A stretch of DNA of 21,892 nt from Campylobacteraceae bacterium (GTDB lineage: Bacteria; Campylobacterota; Campylobacteria; Campylobacterales; Sulfurovaceae): the NCBI GenBank assembly GCA_027031505.1, contig JALVQH010000003.1, forward strand, positions 1 to 21,892. The letters run 5' to 3'. The translations under genes and the position numbers were made by a program. The notes below the pieces were generated by a model. That model worked only from the letters and a program-made list of their open reading frames with translations, did not search any database and was not told the DNA's origin. Shown here piece after piece: positions 8,640-14,879 of the stretch. Position 1 is the first letter of the stretch; each line of letters starts with the position of its first letter.

Positions 8640-10235
8640 ATGCAGAAATTTACCATAGTGGTCTGCGACCACATCCACCAGAAAGGCCTCGATCTTCTTG
8701 AGGCACACCCCGATATTCACATGATCAATGCGGCCAATGAGCCCAAAGAGACACTCATTGAGACGATTATTCCCCAGGCCGATGTGGCGATTACGCGCAG
8801 CTCCACGGATGTCGATCAGTATTTTCTCGATCACGCCGAAAAAATGACTGCCCTCATCCGTGCCGGAGTCGGGGTTGACAATGTCGATATCCCCGGATGC
8901 AGCAAGCAGGGGATCGTGGTGATGAATGTTCCGACGGCCAATACCATCGCTGCCGTGGAGATGACCATGGCGCATATGCTCAGTTGTGTCCGTCAATTTC
9001 CCTATGCCCACAACCGTCTCAAGCAGGATCGTGTCTGGCGGCGTCAGGATTGGTACGGTACCGAACTCAAGGACAAAAAGCTGGGTGTGATCGGTTTTGG
9101 CAACATCGGCTCACGCGTCGCCAAACGTGCCAAAGCTTTTGAGATGGATGTGATTACCTATGATCCCTATATTGATCCGACCAGGGCGACCGATCTCGAT
9201 ATAGCGTATACGACGGATTTTGCCGATATTCTTGCATGTGATATTATTACGATCCATACACCTAAGACTGAAGAAACCATCGATATGATCACCGCCAAAG
9301 AGATTGCCCGGATGAAAGACGGTGTGATTCTCATCAACGTTGCCCGGGGAGGTCTCTATAACGAAAAAGATTTGTACGATGCCCTCAAAAGCGGCAAGGT
9401 AGCTATGGCCGGGATCGATGTATTTGACAAGGAGCCGGCGACGGACAATCCACTTCTTGATTTGGATACTGTGACGGTGACACCGCATCTTGGAGCCAAT
9501 ACCCGGGAATCCCAGCAAAACATTGCTGTTCAGGCAGCTGAAAACGCTATTGCTGCAGCCAAAGGGATCTCCTATCCCAACGCAATGAATTTGCCAATCA
9601 AAGAGAGTGAACTTCCCGATTTTGTTCGTACATATCTTGAGATGGCGCAAAAGATCGGTCACATGAGTGCCCAGCTGACCAGTAGCGGGATCAAAACGCT
9701 CAAAGTCAGTACGGAAGGTCCCATCTCAGACTACATCGATTCTCTATCGACATTTACGTCAGTGGGTGCTTTGAGTGCGATACTCGAGGAAAATGAGATC
9801 AACTATGTGAATGCCGAGTACATCGCCAAAGAGCGAGGATTGGAGATCGTCAAGGAGCAACTCCCCAATACCAGCGGTTTCAAAAATCTTTTAACCGTTC
9901 GTCTAAGTACCCAGAACGGCAGCGTGCTCAAAATCAGCAGTACGGTGTTTGAGGAATCACAGCAGCGGATTGTGGATATTGACGGTTACACTCTCGATCT
10001 CGAACCCAAAGGACGCCTGATTTTGTTCAAAAACAATGACCAACCCGGTGTCATTGGTGACGTCGGGCGTATTATCGCCGAGCATGCCATCAATATTTCC
10101 GATTTCCGTCTCGGACGTGATGACAAAGGACAGGCTCTTGCGGTTGTCCGGGTTGACGACGAAGTGACTCCTGATCTTCTCAAGGAGCTGGAAGAACTCG
10201 ATGCCTGCATCAGCGTACGGAGTGCCGAACTCTAA
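8640..10235 (+). CDS. serA: D-3-phosphoglycerate dehydrogenase (long, ACT-domain form)
   Basis: SerA oxidises 3-phosphoglycerate to 3-phosphohydroxypyruvate with NAD+, the first step of serine synthesis. The 531-residue length is the long type I form. The split substrate-binding domain (about 1-100 and 290-315) surrounds a Rossmann domain with G152-F-G-N-I-G157. Catalytic residues are R236 (N-V-A-R-G-G), E265 (F-D-K-E-P) and H283 (T-P-H-L-G-A). After about residue 320 comes an ASB-type intervening domain, then a C-terminal ACT domain (about 455-531, beginning near D-Q-P-G-V-I-G) that in this family binds serine for feedback control. The Shine-Dalgarno site is weak. Close linkage to rpsA matches Helicobacter and Campylobacter. 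Confidence 0.97.
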   Translation: MQKFTIVVCDHIHQKGLDLLEAHPDIHMINAANEPKETLIETIIPQADVAITRSSTDVDQYFLDHAEKMTALIRAGVGVDNVDIPGCSKQGIVVMNVPTANTIAAVEMTMAHMLSCVRQFPYAHNRLKQDRVWRRQDWYGTELKDKKLGVIGFGNIGSRVAKRAKAFEMDVITYDPYIDPTRATDLDIAYTTDFADILACDIITIHTPKTEETIDMITAKEIARMKDGVILINVARGGLYNEKDLYDALKSGKVAMAGIDVFDKEPATDNPLLDLDTVTVTPHLGANTRESQQNIAVQAAENAIAAAKGISYPNAMNLPIKESELPDFVRTYLEMAQKIGHMSAQLTSSGIKTLKVSTEGPISDYIDSLSTFTSVGALSAILEENEINYVNAEYIAKERGLEIVKEQLPNTSGFKNLLTVRLSTQNGSVLKISSTVFEESQQRIVDIDGYTLDLEPKGRLILFKNNDQPGVIGDVGRIIAEHAINISDFRLGRDDKGQALAVVRVDDEVTPDLLKELEELDACISVRSAEL

Positions 10236-10266
10236 GTGTTTCCGCCTGTTTGTTTGCCCATTCGGG

Positions 10267-10272
10267 TATAAT
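10267..10272 (+). promoter_or_regulatory. -10 box of the small lipoprotein gene
   Basis: GGGTATAATTAAGG lies in the serA to lipoprotein gap, 38 bases upstream of the ATG at 10311. No -35 match is visible. The transcript would start near 10280, which makes initiation at the TTG at 10287 unlikely. Confidence 0.55.
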
Positions 10273-10310
10273 TAAGGCCTCAAATTTTGACAAGACGGTG
10301 TGTGGTTGGA

Positions 10311-10763
10311 ATGCGAAATATTGTTATTGCTTTATTGTCGATTTTTATGGCATCAGGGTGCTCTCTGAAGAACGTTTCGCCGACTCATCTTTTTGATAAT
10401 TTCTTCCCAAAACGTACCAAATCCCACCTCCACCCCTCCCAAAAAAAAGTCCAGGCTCTGAGGCGAAAACAAAACACTTATGCGAAAATACACACGTTCC
10501 CTAAAACCTATCTTTACTATCTCCGTTCAGCTTCTTTGCCGGAGCTGCGCCGTTATCTCGACAGCGGCAAAGCGGCAGAAGATTTGTCGTTGCGGGAGTA
10601 TACCCTGCTGCGTGCACGCAGAAAGGGGATGGAAGAGGATGCCTTGATCCGGTACGGCTCTCTCAAGGAATTGATTGCAGCATACGATAAGACCAGGAAC
10701 CCTCGATACAAAGCCCGCATCCTTGAGCTGATGAAGCAGGAGGAAAAAGAAGAATCCCAATAG
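10311..10763 (+). CDS. Small predicted lipoprotein of unknown function
   Basis: A 150-residue protein I do not recognise. The N-terminus is a clear lipoprotein signal: basic start, hydrophobic stretch I4-F12, then M-A-S-G-C17, so the mature protein would start at C17 and be lipid-anchored. The lipobox has Ala at -3 rather than Leu. The mature part is strongly basic and mostly helical, with K/R-rich segments, a Y-L-Y-Y-L-R-S core and a Glu-rich C-terminus. ATG 10311 is chosen because the signal peptide starts there; an in-frame GTG at 10302 is possible. It sits alone between serA and efp with its own promoter. C. jejuni and H. pylori have an unknown exported protein between rpsA and serA, which might be a distant equivalent, but I cannot test that. 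Confidence 0.7.
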   Translation: MRNIVIALLSIFMASGCSLKNVSPTHLFDNFFPKRTKSHLHPSQKKVQALRRKQNTYAKIHTFPKTYLYYLRSASLPELRRYLDSGKAAEDLSLREYTLLRARRKGMEEDALIRYGSLKELIAAYDKTRNPRYKARILELMKQEEKEESQ

Positions 10764-10809
10764 AACAAAGCACACTGTGCAAATGGGTCCTTTTTTATCG
10801 CGCAGTGGG

Positions 10810-10815
10810 TATAAT
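10810..10815 (+). promoter_or_regulatory. -10 box of efp
   Basis: GGGTATAATCG lies 37 bases upstream of the efp ATG. It overlaps a short frame that would extend EF-P at its N-terminus, which is another reason to reject the longer start. An imperfect inverted pair, CACTGTGC (10773) and GCGCAGTG (10800), brackets the upstream side; its meaning is unclear. Confidence 0.55.
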
Positions 10816-10852
10816 CGTCTTACCATATCTTTTCAGTAACAGGAGCATAGTC

Positions 10853-11419
10853 ATGGCAACCATCGGCATGGGCGATATCAAAAAAGGAACCCGCCTCGAG
10901 ATCGACGGCAACCCCTATAAAGTGATCGAATTTCAACACGTCAAACCGGGCAAAGGGGCAGCCTTTGTCCGAATCAAGATCAAGAATCTTCAGTCAGGCA
11001 AAGTGATCGAAAAAACGGTGCATGCAGGGGACAAATTCGAGGTGCCCGAACTGGAGCAGAAAACGATGCAGTACCTCTATGATGACGGGGAGTTTTTGCA
11101 GTTCATGGACACCGAGACGTTTGATCAAATCGGTTTGACCCATGAGCAGGTAGGTAAAGAGACGTTTGACTTTATGATCGACGGGATGAATGCCGATATT
11201 CTGTTTCACAACGGCAAGGCGATCTCCGTCGAGATACCTCAGACGGTTGTTCTCAAGATCGTCGAGACTCCGCCCAACTTCAAGGGGGATTCCCAGGGGG
11301 GCAAGAAGCCGGCTACCCTTGAGAGTGGTGCGGTGGTGCAGGTGCCGTTTCATATCCTCGAAGGAGAATCGATCAAGGTCGATACCGTCGAGGGCAAATA
11401 CCTCGAAAGGGCGAAGTGA
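10853..11419 (+). CDS. efp: Translation elongation factor P
   Basis: EF-P binds between the P and E sites and relieves ribosome stalling at consecutive prolines. The 188 residues are exactly family length, with three beta-barrel domains: a KOW-like N-domain (about 1-65) and two OB folds (about 66-128 and 129-188). Lys34 at the tip of the N-domain loop (K-P-G-K34-G) is the residue that EpmA beta-lysylates in gammaproteobacteria; whether it is modified here depends on epmA/epmB, which are not in the window. The C-terminal signature ([15 protein letters not shown]) is present. ATG 10853 follows AGGAG with 7-nt spacing. It is probably monocistronic, as a hairpin-rich gap follows. Confidence 0.98.
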   Translation: MATIGMGDIKKGTRLEIDGNPYKVIEFQHVKPGKGAAFVRIKIKNLQSGKVIEKTVHAGDKFEVPELEQKTMQYLYDDGEFLQFMDTETFDQIGLTHEQVGKETFDFMIDGMNADILFHNGKAISVEIPQTVVLKIVETPPNFKGDSQGGKKPATLESGAVVQVPFHILEGESIKVDTVEGKYLERAK

Positions 11420-11420
11420 A

Positions 11421-11448
11421 TCAGGAATCAGGAGTGAGGAATTAGGAG
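11421..11448 (+). repeat. Heptamer tandem array after efp
   Basis: Four contiguous 7-mers of the form TNAGGAR (TCAGGAA, TCAGGAG, TGAGGAA, TTAGGAG) begin one base after the efp stop. A shortened copy, with one clear unit and the same downstream hairpin sequence, occurs at 16134. Together they look like one intergenic repeat family. Confidence 0.6.
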
Positions 11449-11457
11449 TTTTGGTAT

Positions 11458-11480
11458 GCTTTTCTTCGAAAAGCTTTTAT
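11458..11480 (+). terminator. Hairpin with T-run, possible efp terminator
   Basis: GCTTTTC-TTC-GAAAAGC forms a 7-bp stem with a 3-nt loop (11458-11474), followed at once by TTTTAT. This resembles a rho-independent terminator for efp, though the stem is AT-rich. The same GGTATGCTTTTCTT entry sequence is found at 16149, where a slightly different stem is kept. Confidence 0.45.
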
Positions 11481-11492
11481 CAAAAAAAGGGC

Positions 11493-11508
11493 TGGGACTT
11501 CAGTCCCA
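11493..11508. repeat. REP-like hairpin
   Basis: TGGGACT-TC-AGTCCCA is a perfect 7-bp inverted repeat with a 2-nt centre. The hairpin at 21854 has the same design (GGGGCT-TT-AGCCCC). Such short GC-rich palindromes are often dispersed REP elements, sometimes mobilised by RAYT transposases; no such gene is in the window. Confidence 0.45.
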
Positions 11509-11515
11509 CAAAAAA

Positions 11516-11543
11516 CGCAACACTTAGCACGTAACACGCAACA
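11516..11543. repeat. Second heptamer array in the efp/DJ-1 gap
   Basis: Four contiguous 7-mers of the form CNYARCA: CGCAACA, CTTAGCA, CGTAACA, CGCAACA. The sequence is unrelated to the array at 11421 but has the same period. The whole 145-base gap is therefore array, hairpin, hairpin, array, leaving about 20 bases for the next gene's leader. Confidence 0.55.
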
Positions 11544-11564
11544 TGCAGAGCAAAGGAGGTCATG

Positions 11565-12128
11565 ATGGCACGAGTTTTGGTTCCATTGGCAGAAGGGTTT
11601 GAGGAGATCGAGGCGACGTCGATCATTGATATTCTGCGCCGGGGCGGGGTCGAAGTCCATTCGGCGTATCTTCCCGGTGAGTTTGCAAGCGATCTGGTTG
11701 TCGGTGCCAACGGGATTACGCTTCAGGCGGATATCCCTCTTGCACAGGCGGTGGTTGATGAGTATGATGCGATAGTCCTTCCCGGCGGGTGGGGCGGGAC
11801 GAACCGCCTGGCTGAAAACCCGCTGGCACAGCAGTTGCTCAAGGATTTTGCCGCCGAGGGCAAATGGGTAGCGGCCATGTGTGCCGCTCCCTATGCGCTG
11901 CATGTGGCCGGAGTGTTGAGTCCCCGCTACACCTGCTACCCCAGTGTCGAAGAGCAGATTCGACCCGATGACCGCGTGGCGGATGAAAAAGTGGTGGTTG
12001 ATGGCAAAGTGATCACCTCCCAGGGACCGGGGACGGCGATATGCTTTGGTTTGGAGATCGTCCGGCAGCTGGTGGGGCAGGAGAGTTACGAGGCAGTCCG
12101 CAACGGTACCCTCTCGACTTTCTGCTGA
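11565..12128 (+). CDS. DJ-1/PfpI (ThiJ/YajL-like) family protein
   Basis: A 187-residue single-domain flavodoxin-like protein of the DJ-1/ThiJ group. The nucleophile-elbow cysteine is in A-A-M-C-A-A-P, and the conserved N-terminal Glu that lowers its pKa is in A-E-G-F-E-E-I-E. The glycine-rich L-P-G-G-W-G-G and the late S-Q-G-P-G-T-A motifs are standard. Family members are proposed to act as chaperones, redox sensors or glyoxalase/deglycase enzymes; sequence alone does not decide which. ATG 11565 is preferred over the adjacent ATG at 11562 because of its spacing from AAAGGAGGT. C. jejuni has a thiJ gene near its HIT gene, as I recall, so this may belong to the same ancestral neighbourhood. 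The next gene starts 10 nt downstream. Confidence 0.92.
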   Translation: MARVLVPLAEGFEEIEATSIIDILRRGGVEVHSAYLPGEFASDLVVGANGITLQADIPLAQAVVDEYDAIVLPGGWGGTNRLAENPLAQQLLKDFAAEGKWVAAMCAAPYALHVAGVLSPRYTCYPSVEEQIRPDDRVADEKVVVDGKVITSQGPGTAICFGLEIVRQLVGQESYEAVRNGTLSTFC

Positions 12129-12138
12129 TCGGAGCATC

Positions 12139-13251
12139 GTGAAACGGACGGATGCGATCGAGCCCTTTCGGGTGATGGATGTCGTCCGCGAAGCACAGCG
12201 GTACGACGATACGATCCATTTCGAGATCGGGCAACCCGATCTGCCCCCTTCGCCACGGGTGATTGCTGCCCTGCATGAAGCGATCGACGATCACCGGTTT
12301 GCCTACACCGAGACACTGGGGCTTTTGGCACTGCGTCAAAAAATTGCCGATCATTACCGACGGGACTACGATGTCGAGATCGATCCGGGACGTATCCTGA
12401 TCGTACCCGGAACGAGCACAGCGTTCCTCATCGCCTATCTCCTGACACTCGACCGGGGCAACCGTCTCGGGCTGCCTGACCCCTCCTATCCCTGCTACAA
12501 AAATTTCGCCCACATGGTGGATGTCACCCCCCGCTTTTTCCCGGTTGATTCCAAAGAGGGGTATCAGCTGAGTCCCCGGCAGCTTCAGGGTACCCGCATC
12601 GACGCGCTGCATATCTCCTCTCCGGCCAATCCCACCGGCACTGTCTATACGCCAGAGACCCTCAAGGGTATCGCCGAGTATTGCGACGCGGAGGGGATCG
12701 CACTGATCTCCGACGAGCTCTACCACGGTCTGGTGTACGGCACCCCGGCAGCGAGCGCGATGCAATTCTCCGACTCCGCCATCATCATCAACGGTTTCTC
12801 CAAATACTTCACCATGCCCGGCCTGCGTCTGGGCTGGATGATCCTCCCCGAACCCCTCGTACGCCCTGCCGAAATCATCGCCCAGAATCTCTACATCTCC
12901 GCCCCCACTCTCAGCCAGTATGCAGCCCTGGAGGCCTTCGACTACGACTACCTCACCCATGTCCGCGATACCTTCCGCAAGAGGCGCAACTACCTCTATA
13001 AAGCCCTCAGCCCGCTGTTCCCCATTGATGCGAAACCGGACGGAGCCTTCTACCTCTGGGCCGATGTCTCAGCCTGCACCGAAGACTCCGCCACGTTTGC
13101 CCAAACCCTCCTGCGAGACACCCACGTCGCCATTACCCCCGGCATTGACTTTGGAATGAACGGCACCGAGCACTATCTGCGCTTCTCCTACACGCGGGAG
13201 ATTGAGCATATGGAGGAGGGGGTGGCGCGGCTGCGGAAGTATCTGAGATGA
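12139..13251 (+). CDS. Class I/II pyridoxal-phosphate aminotransferase
   Basis: A 370-residue PLP enzyme of the aspartate-aminotransferase fold (fold type I). The PLP Lys is K222 in N-G-F-S-K-Y-F-T-M-P-G-L-R-L-G-W, with R230 for the cofactor phosphate. N164 (A-N-P-T-G) and D192/Y195 (S-D-E-L-Y) contact the ring. A late Arg in H-Y-L-R-F-S should bind the substrate carboxylate. The substrate is not fixed by sequence; aspartate, alanine or an aromatic acid are all possible. GTG 12139 is chosen because GGAG lies 4 nt upstream and the N-terminus (K-R-T-D-A-I-E-P-F-R-V-M-D) matches the family; the upstream extension lies within the DJ-1 gene. It is likely cotranscribed with the DJ-1 gene. It ends the conserved block; accessory genes follow. 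Confidence 0.92.
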   Translation: MKRTDAIEPFRVMDVVREAQRYDDTIHFEIGQPDLPPSPRVIAALHEAIDDHRFAYTETLGLLALRQKIADHYRRDYDVEIDPGRILIVPGTSTAFLIAYLLTLDRGNRLGLPDPSYPCYKNFAHMVDVTPRFFPVDSKEGYQLSPRQLQGTRIDALHISSPANPTGTVYTPETLKGIAEYCDAEGIALISDELYHGLVYGTPAASAMQFSDSAIIINGFSKYFTMPGLRLGWMILPEPLVRPAEIIAQNLYISAPTLSQYAALEAFDYDYLTHVRDTFRKRRNYLYKALSPLFPIDAKPDGAFYLWADVSACTEDSATFAQTLLRDTHVAITPGIDFGMNGTEHYLRFSYTREIEHMEEGVARLRKYLR

Positions 13252-13300
13252 TCTTTTCTTTTGGTCATCGTGCTGTCCTCTTTATTCAATAGTCAAAACT

Positions 13301-13325
13301 TGCTATAATACTTCAAAAGAATTAT
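13301..13325 (+). promoter_or_regulatory. Extended -10 promoter with overlapping palindrome, relBE-type operon
   Basis: TGCTATAAT (13301-13309) is an extended -10 box 29 bases upstream of the antitoxin ATG. It overlaps an imperfect 21-bp palindrome, ATAAT-A-CTT...AAG-A-ATTAT (13305-13325), with 8 of 10 positions paired. RelB-family antitoxins repress their own operon through such sites, so this is a likely operator. Direct binding is inference. Confidence 0.5.
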
Positions 13326-13338
13326 CAAAGGAGACGTC

Positions 13339-13632
13339 ATGGTTAAAAGTGTCAGAAAACAAACATCGATCAAAGTCGATCCGGAGGCATGGCAGAGTGC
13401 AAAAGAGATTTTTGCCGGATACGGTATCAGTGTGAGTGATGCGATCAATATCTTTTTGCACAAAGTCCAGAAAGTGGGTGGACTTCCCTTTCAGATGCGG
13501 GAAGATGAGTACCGGGAACCTACAAAAGAGGAGATACTTGAAGGGCTCAGAGAGGCAGTTGAGGAAATCAATCTCTATCATCAAGGTAACCTGAAATTAA
13601 AAACTTTGGACGAAGTGTTGAGTGAACTATGA
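13339..13632 (+). CDS. RelB/DinJ-family antitoxin
   Basis: A 97-residue protein with the RelB/DinJ N-terminal ribbon-helix-helix: a short beta strand (S-I-K-V-D), then two helices around E-I-F-A-G-Y-G-I-S-V-S-D-A-I-N-I-F-L. This is the dimerising, DNA-binding half. The Glu/Lys-rich C-terminus (about 55-97) would wrap the toxin. An AAAGGAGA site lies 6 nt upstream of the ATG. The stop overlaps the toxin start in ATGA, the usual arrangement for keeping antitoxin in excess. It is the first gene of an accessory islet after the aminotransferase gene. Which RelE subfamily it neutralises is set by the adjacent gene, not visible here. Confidence 0.85.
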   Translation: MVKSVRKQTSIKVDPEAWQSAKEIFAGYGISVSDAINIFLHKVQKVGGLPFQMREDEYREPTKEEILEGLREAVEEINLYHQGNLKLKTLDEVLSEL

Positions 13633-13949
13633 CTATAGAAGTTTTACCACGATTTGAAAGAGAGCTCAAACGACTTGCCAAAAGATACAAGAAAATAGCA
13701 GCAGATTTGGCAGTATTCAAAGAAACGATTCTCGAAAATCCAACGCTCGGTACAGCTCTGGGCAACAATTGCTACAAGGTCAGAATCCCGAATTCTTCGA
13801 TCCCTGTCGGGAAGAGTGGTGGTTTCAGAGTGATTACGCTTGTCAAAATTGAGAAAGACAGCATTATACTACTGACCATCTACAGCAAAACAGAAAAAGA
13901 AAATATCAGCGAAGATGAGCTGAGAGTAATTTTGCAGGAGATTCAATAG
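13629..13949 (+). CDS. RelE/ParE-superfamily toxin
   Basis: A 106-residue basic protein with the RelE/ParE layout: an N-terminal strand and helix (F-E-R-E-L-K-R-L-A-K-R-Y-K-K-I), a second helix, then N-C-Y-K-V-R...G-K-S-G-G-F-R-V-I-T and a terminal strand L-L-T-I-Y-S-K-T-E. The G-K-S-G-G-x-R-V-I signature is typical of chromosomal RelE-like toxins annotated as mRNA interferases. Activity as a ribosome-dependent RNase (RelE) rather than a gyrase poison (ParE) is inferred. The gene looks intact and overlaps its antitoxin by 4 nt. Directly after its stop the sequence decays into gene remnants. Confidence 0.85.
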   Translation: MTIEVLPRFERELKRLAKRYKKIAADLAVFKETILENPTLGTALGNNCYKVRIPNSSIPVGKSGGFRVITLVKIEKDSIILLTIYSKTEKENISEDELRVILQEIQ

Positions 13950-13981
13950 TACAAGCGTCCGTTGTTTTCTACTAACTGGCA

Positions 13982-14229
13982 TTGGCATTACATAAGGAGT
14001 ATGAACTCAAGCAATCTAAAATCATGGTAACCGGATCCAATTCCTCCATGCTGAGCCAGGAGATAGCCTCTACATTGAGTGGGCGGTATCACTCTTTGGA
14101 AGTTTATCCTCTCAGTTTCCGGGAGTACCTCTATTTTGTGGTTGATTATTCTTTGAGGAAGCAAAACGTCAATGAAAAAAATACTACAGTGCCGATTTGG
14201 GGCTTTCCAATCTCTATCGAGCGCCCAAT
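13982..14229 (+). pseudogene. Remnant of an AAA/DUF4143-type ATPase (internally deleted and frameshifted)
   Basis: From about 14018 the frame encodes K-I-M-V-T-G-S-N-S-S-M-L-S, then L-S-G-R-Y...V-Y-P-L-S-F-R-E-Y-L, which is the sensor-like region of AAA ATPases that carry a DUF4143 domain. The Walker A part is missing upstream. After R-E-Y-L-Y-F about 150-170 residues are missing, compared with what I remember of the family. The text resumes as L-R-K-Q-N-V-N-E-K and then, one frame over (14176-14229), K-K-Y-Y-S-A-D-L-G-L-S-N-L, the classic K-Y-Y-x-x-D-x-G-L-R-N motif of these proteins. The frame change coincides with a run of seven A (14175-14181); eight would restore it. These ATPases are common accessory genes of unclear role. 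This copy is not functional. Confidence 0.6.
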
Positions 14230-14761
14230 CTTCAAACACGGGGTTTATAGATCATTGGCAAAATCACTATATAACGCGGGTAAAAGAATTTCTCAACCTA
14301 ATGAATTGCATACCCCTGATTTGTTCGTAAATACCGACCGGGTGGGAGAAGAAGATATTCAAACAGGCTGGATATATGTCGTTGAGTCTAAATCAGACAA
14401 TGAAACAATCAAGGGTATAAAAGATTTGCACAAAATAGGGTTTACCTCTACACCGGTGGAGGAACGTATTAGAAATGCTAAAAATGAAGCAACATATTTA
14501 TATGCGGATGTAAAGGTGGTCGCCAGTTATCATTGTTATAACTTGAATGCCAATAAGCTTGAAAATTTATTGCATAAAATTTTTGGCTCTGTATGTTTAA
14601 ATATTGATCTGTTTGATGACAATGGTCAGAGAATAACGCCCAGAGAGTGGTTCGTTGTGCCGTTTGATGTCATTGATGAAGTTATTTCTCTATTGTTGAA
14701 TGAAAATATCCTAAATTATGAATATGATGCCACAATGAAAAAAATAAGGTTAAAAGGGTGA
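14225..14761 (+). pseudogene. N-terminally truncated GIY-YIG (T5orf172-like) nuclease, fused in frame to the ATPase remnant
   Basis: The last 180 or so residues match the C-terminal half of a family of roughly 400-residue GIY-YIG proteins as I remember them. The region starts near R-P-I-F-K-H-G-V-Y-R-S-L-A-K. The nuclease domain runs from G-W-I-Y (GIY) through H-K-I-G-F (YIG), V-E-E-R-I-R (catalytic Arg) and K-L-E-N-L-L-H-K-I-F (catalytic Glu) to P-R-E-W-F-V-V-P, so the active-site residues are all there. What is missing is the N-terminal half, and no start codon or ribosome binding site lies near the domain. The open frame joins the ATPase fragment without a stop, giving a 259-codon chimera from 13982. 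Composition is more AT-rich than the flanking core genes, suggesting transfer. It is probably dead, but the fused frame could be translated. Confidence 0.6.
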
Positions 14762-14787
14762 GATAATCTGTTGTTTGTTCGATCCAT

Positions 14788-14818
14788 TTTCACCAAAGCT
14801 TCAAGCATATATCATAAT
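14788..14818 (+). promoter_or_regulatory. Possible fic promoter containing a repeated 14-mer
   Basis: TTTCACCAAAGCTT (14788-14801) is followed by an AT-rich stretch ending CATAAT (14813-14818), a plausible -10 box. The identical 14-mer recurs at 16104-16117, downstream of the same gene, again followed closely by a TATAT-rich box. This looks like a duplicated promoter segment. The exact start of transcription is not determined. Confidence 0.3.
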
Positions 14819-14821
14819 CTC

Positions 14822-14852
14822 TTATTAAACCTTAATGCGTTATCCTTTAATA
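14822..14852 (+). repeat. Direct repeat, left copy flanking fic
   Basis: A 31-base stretch beginning TTATTAAAC and ending TATCCTTTAATA matches 16036-16066 at 27 of 31 positions. The two copies flank the Fic gene on either side. They could be the scar of an insertion, duplicated operators, or recombination ends. Confidence 0.6.
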
Positions 14853-14875
14853 ATAAGATCTCTTATTGAAGGATA
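14841..14875 (+). promoter_or_regulatory. Inverted repeat over the fic ribosome binding site
   Basis: TATCCTTTAATAA (14841-14853) and TTATTGAAGGATA (14863-14875) are inverted copies with one mismatch that still pairs as G-U in RNA. Inside them AATAAGA-TC-TCTTATT is a perfect palindrome. The right arm contains GAAGGA, the Shine-Dalgarno site for the GTG at 14880. It could be a DNA operator bound by the protein's own winged-helix domain, or an RNA hairpin that hides the ribosome binding site. Confidence 0.5.
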
Positions 14876-14879
14876 TATC

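Noticed and set aside
10764..10807. Terminator after the lipoprotein gene
   Set aside because: GCACACTGTGC is a palindrome with a stem too short and a loop too small to be convincing, and the T-run is 10 bases away after an unpaired spacer.
11421..11545. CRISPR array
   Set aside because: Repeat units are 7 bases and directly adjacent without spacers; no cas gene is present anywhere in the window.
12046..12138. N-terminal extension of the aminotransferase
   Set aside because: It lies inside the DJ-1/PfpI gene; GTG 12139 has GGAG at suitable spacing and matches the family start.
13247..13269. Terminator after the aminotransferase gene (GATGATC and GGTCATC)
   Set aside because: The stem has a wobble pair and a long loop, and no T-run follows it.
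14835..14879. ATG 14835 as the fic start
   Set aside because: It would make the inverted repeat coding and has no ribosome binding site; GTG 14880 has GAAGGA 6 nt upstream.
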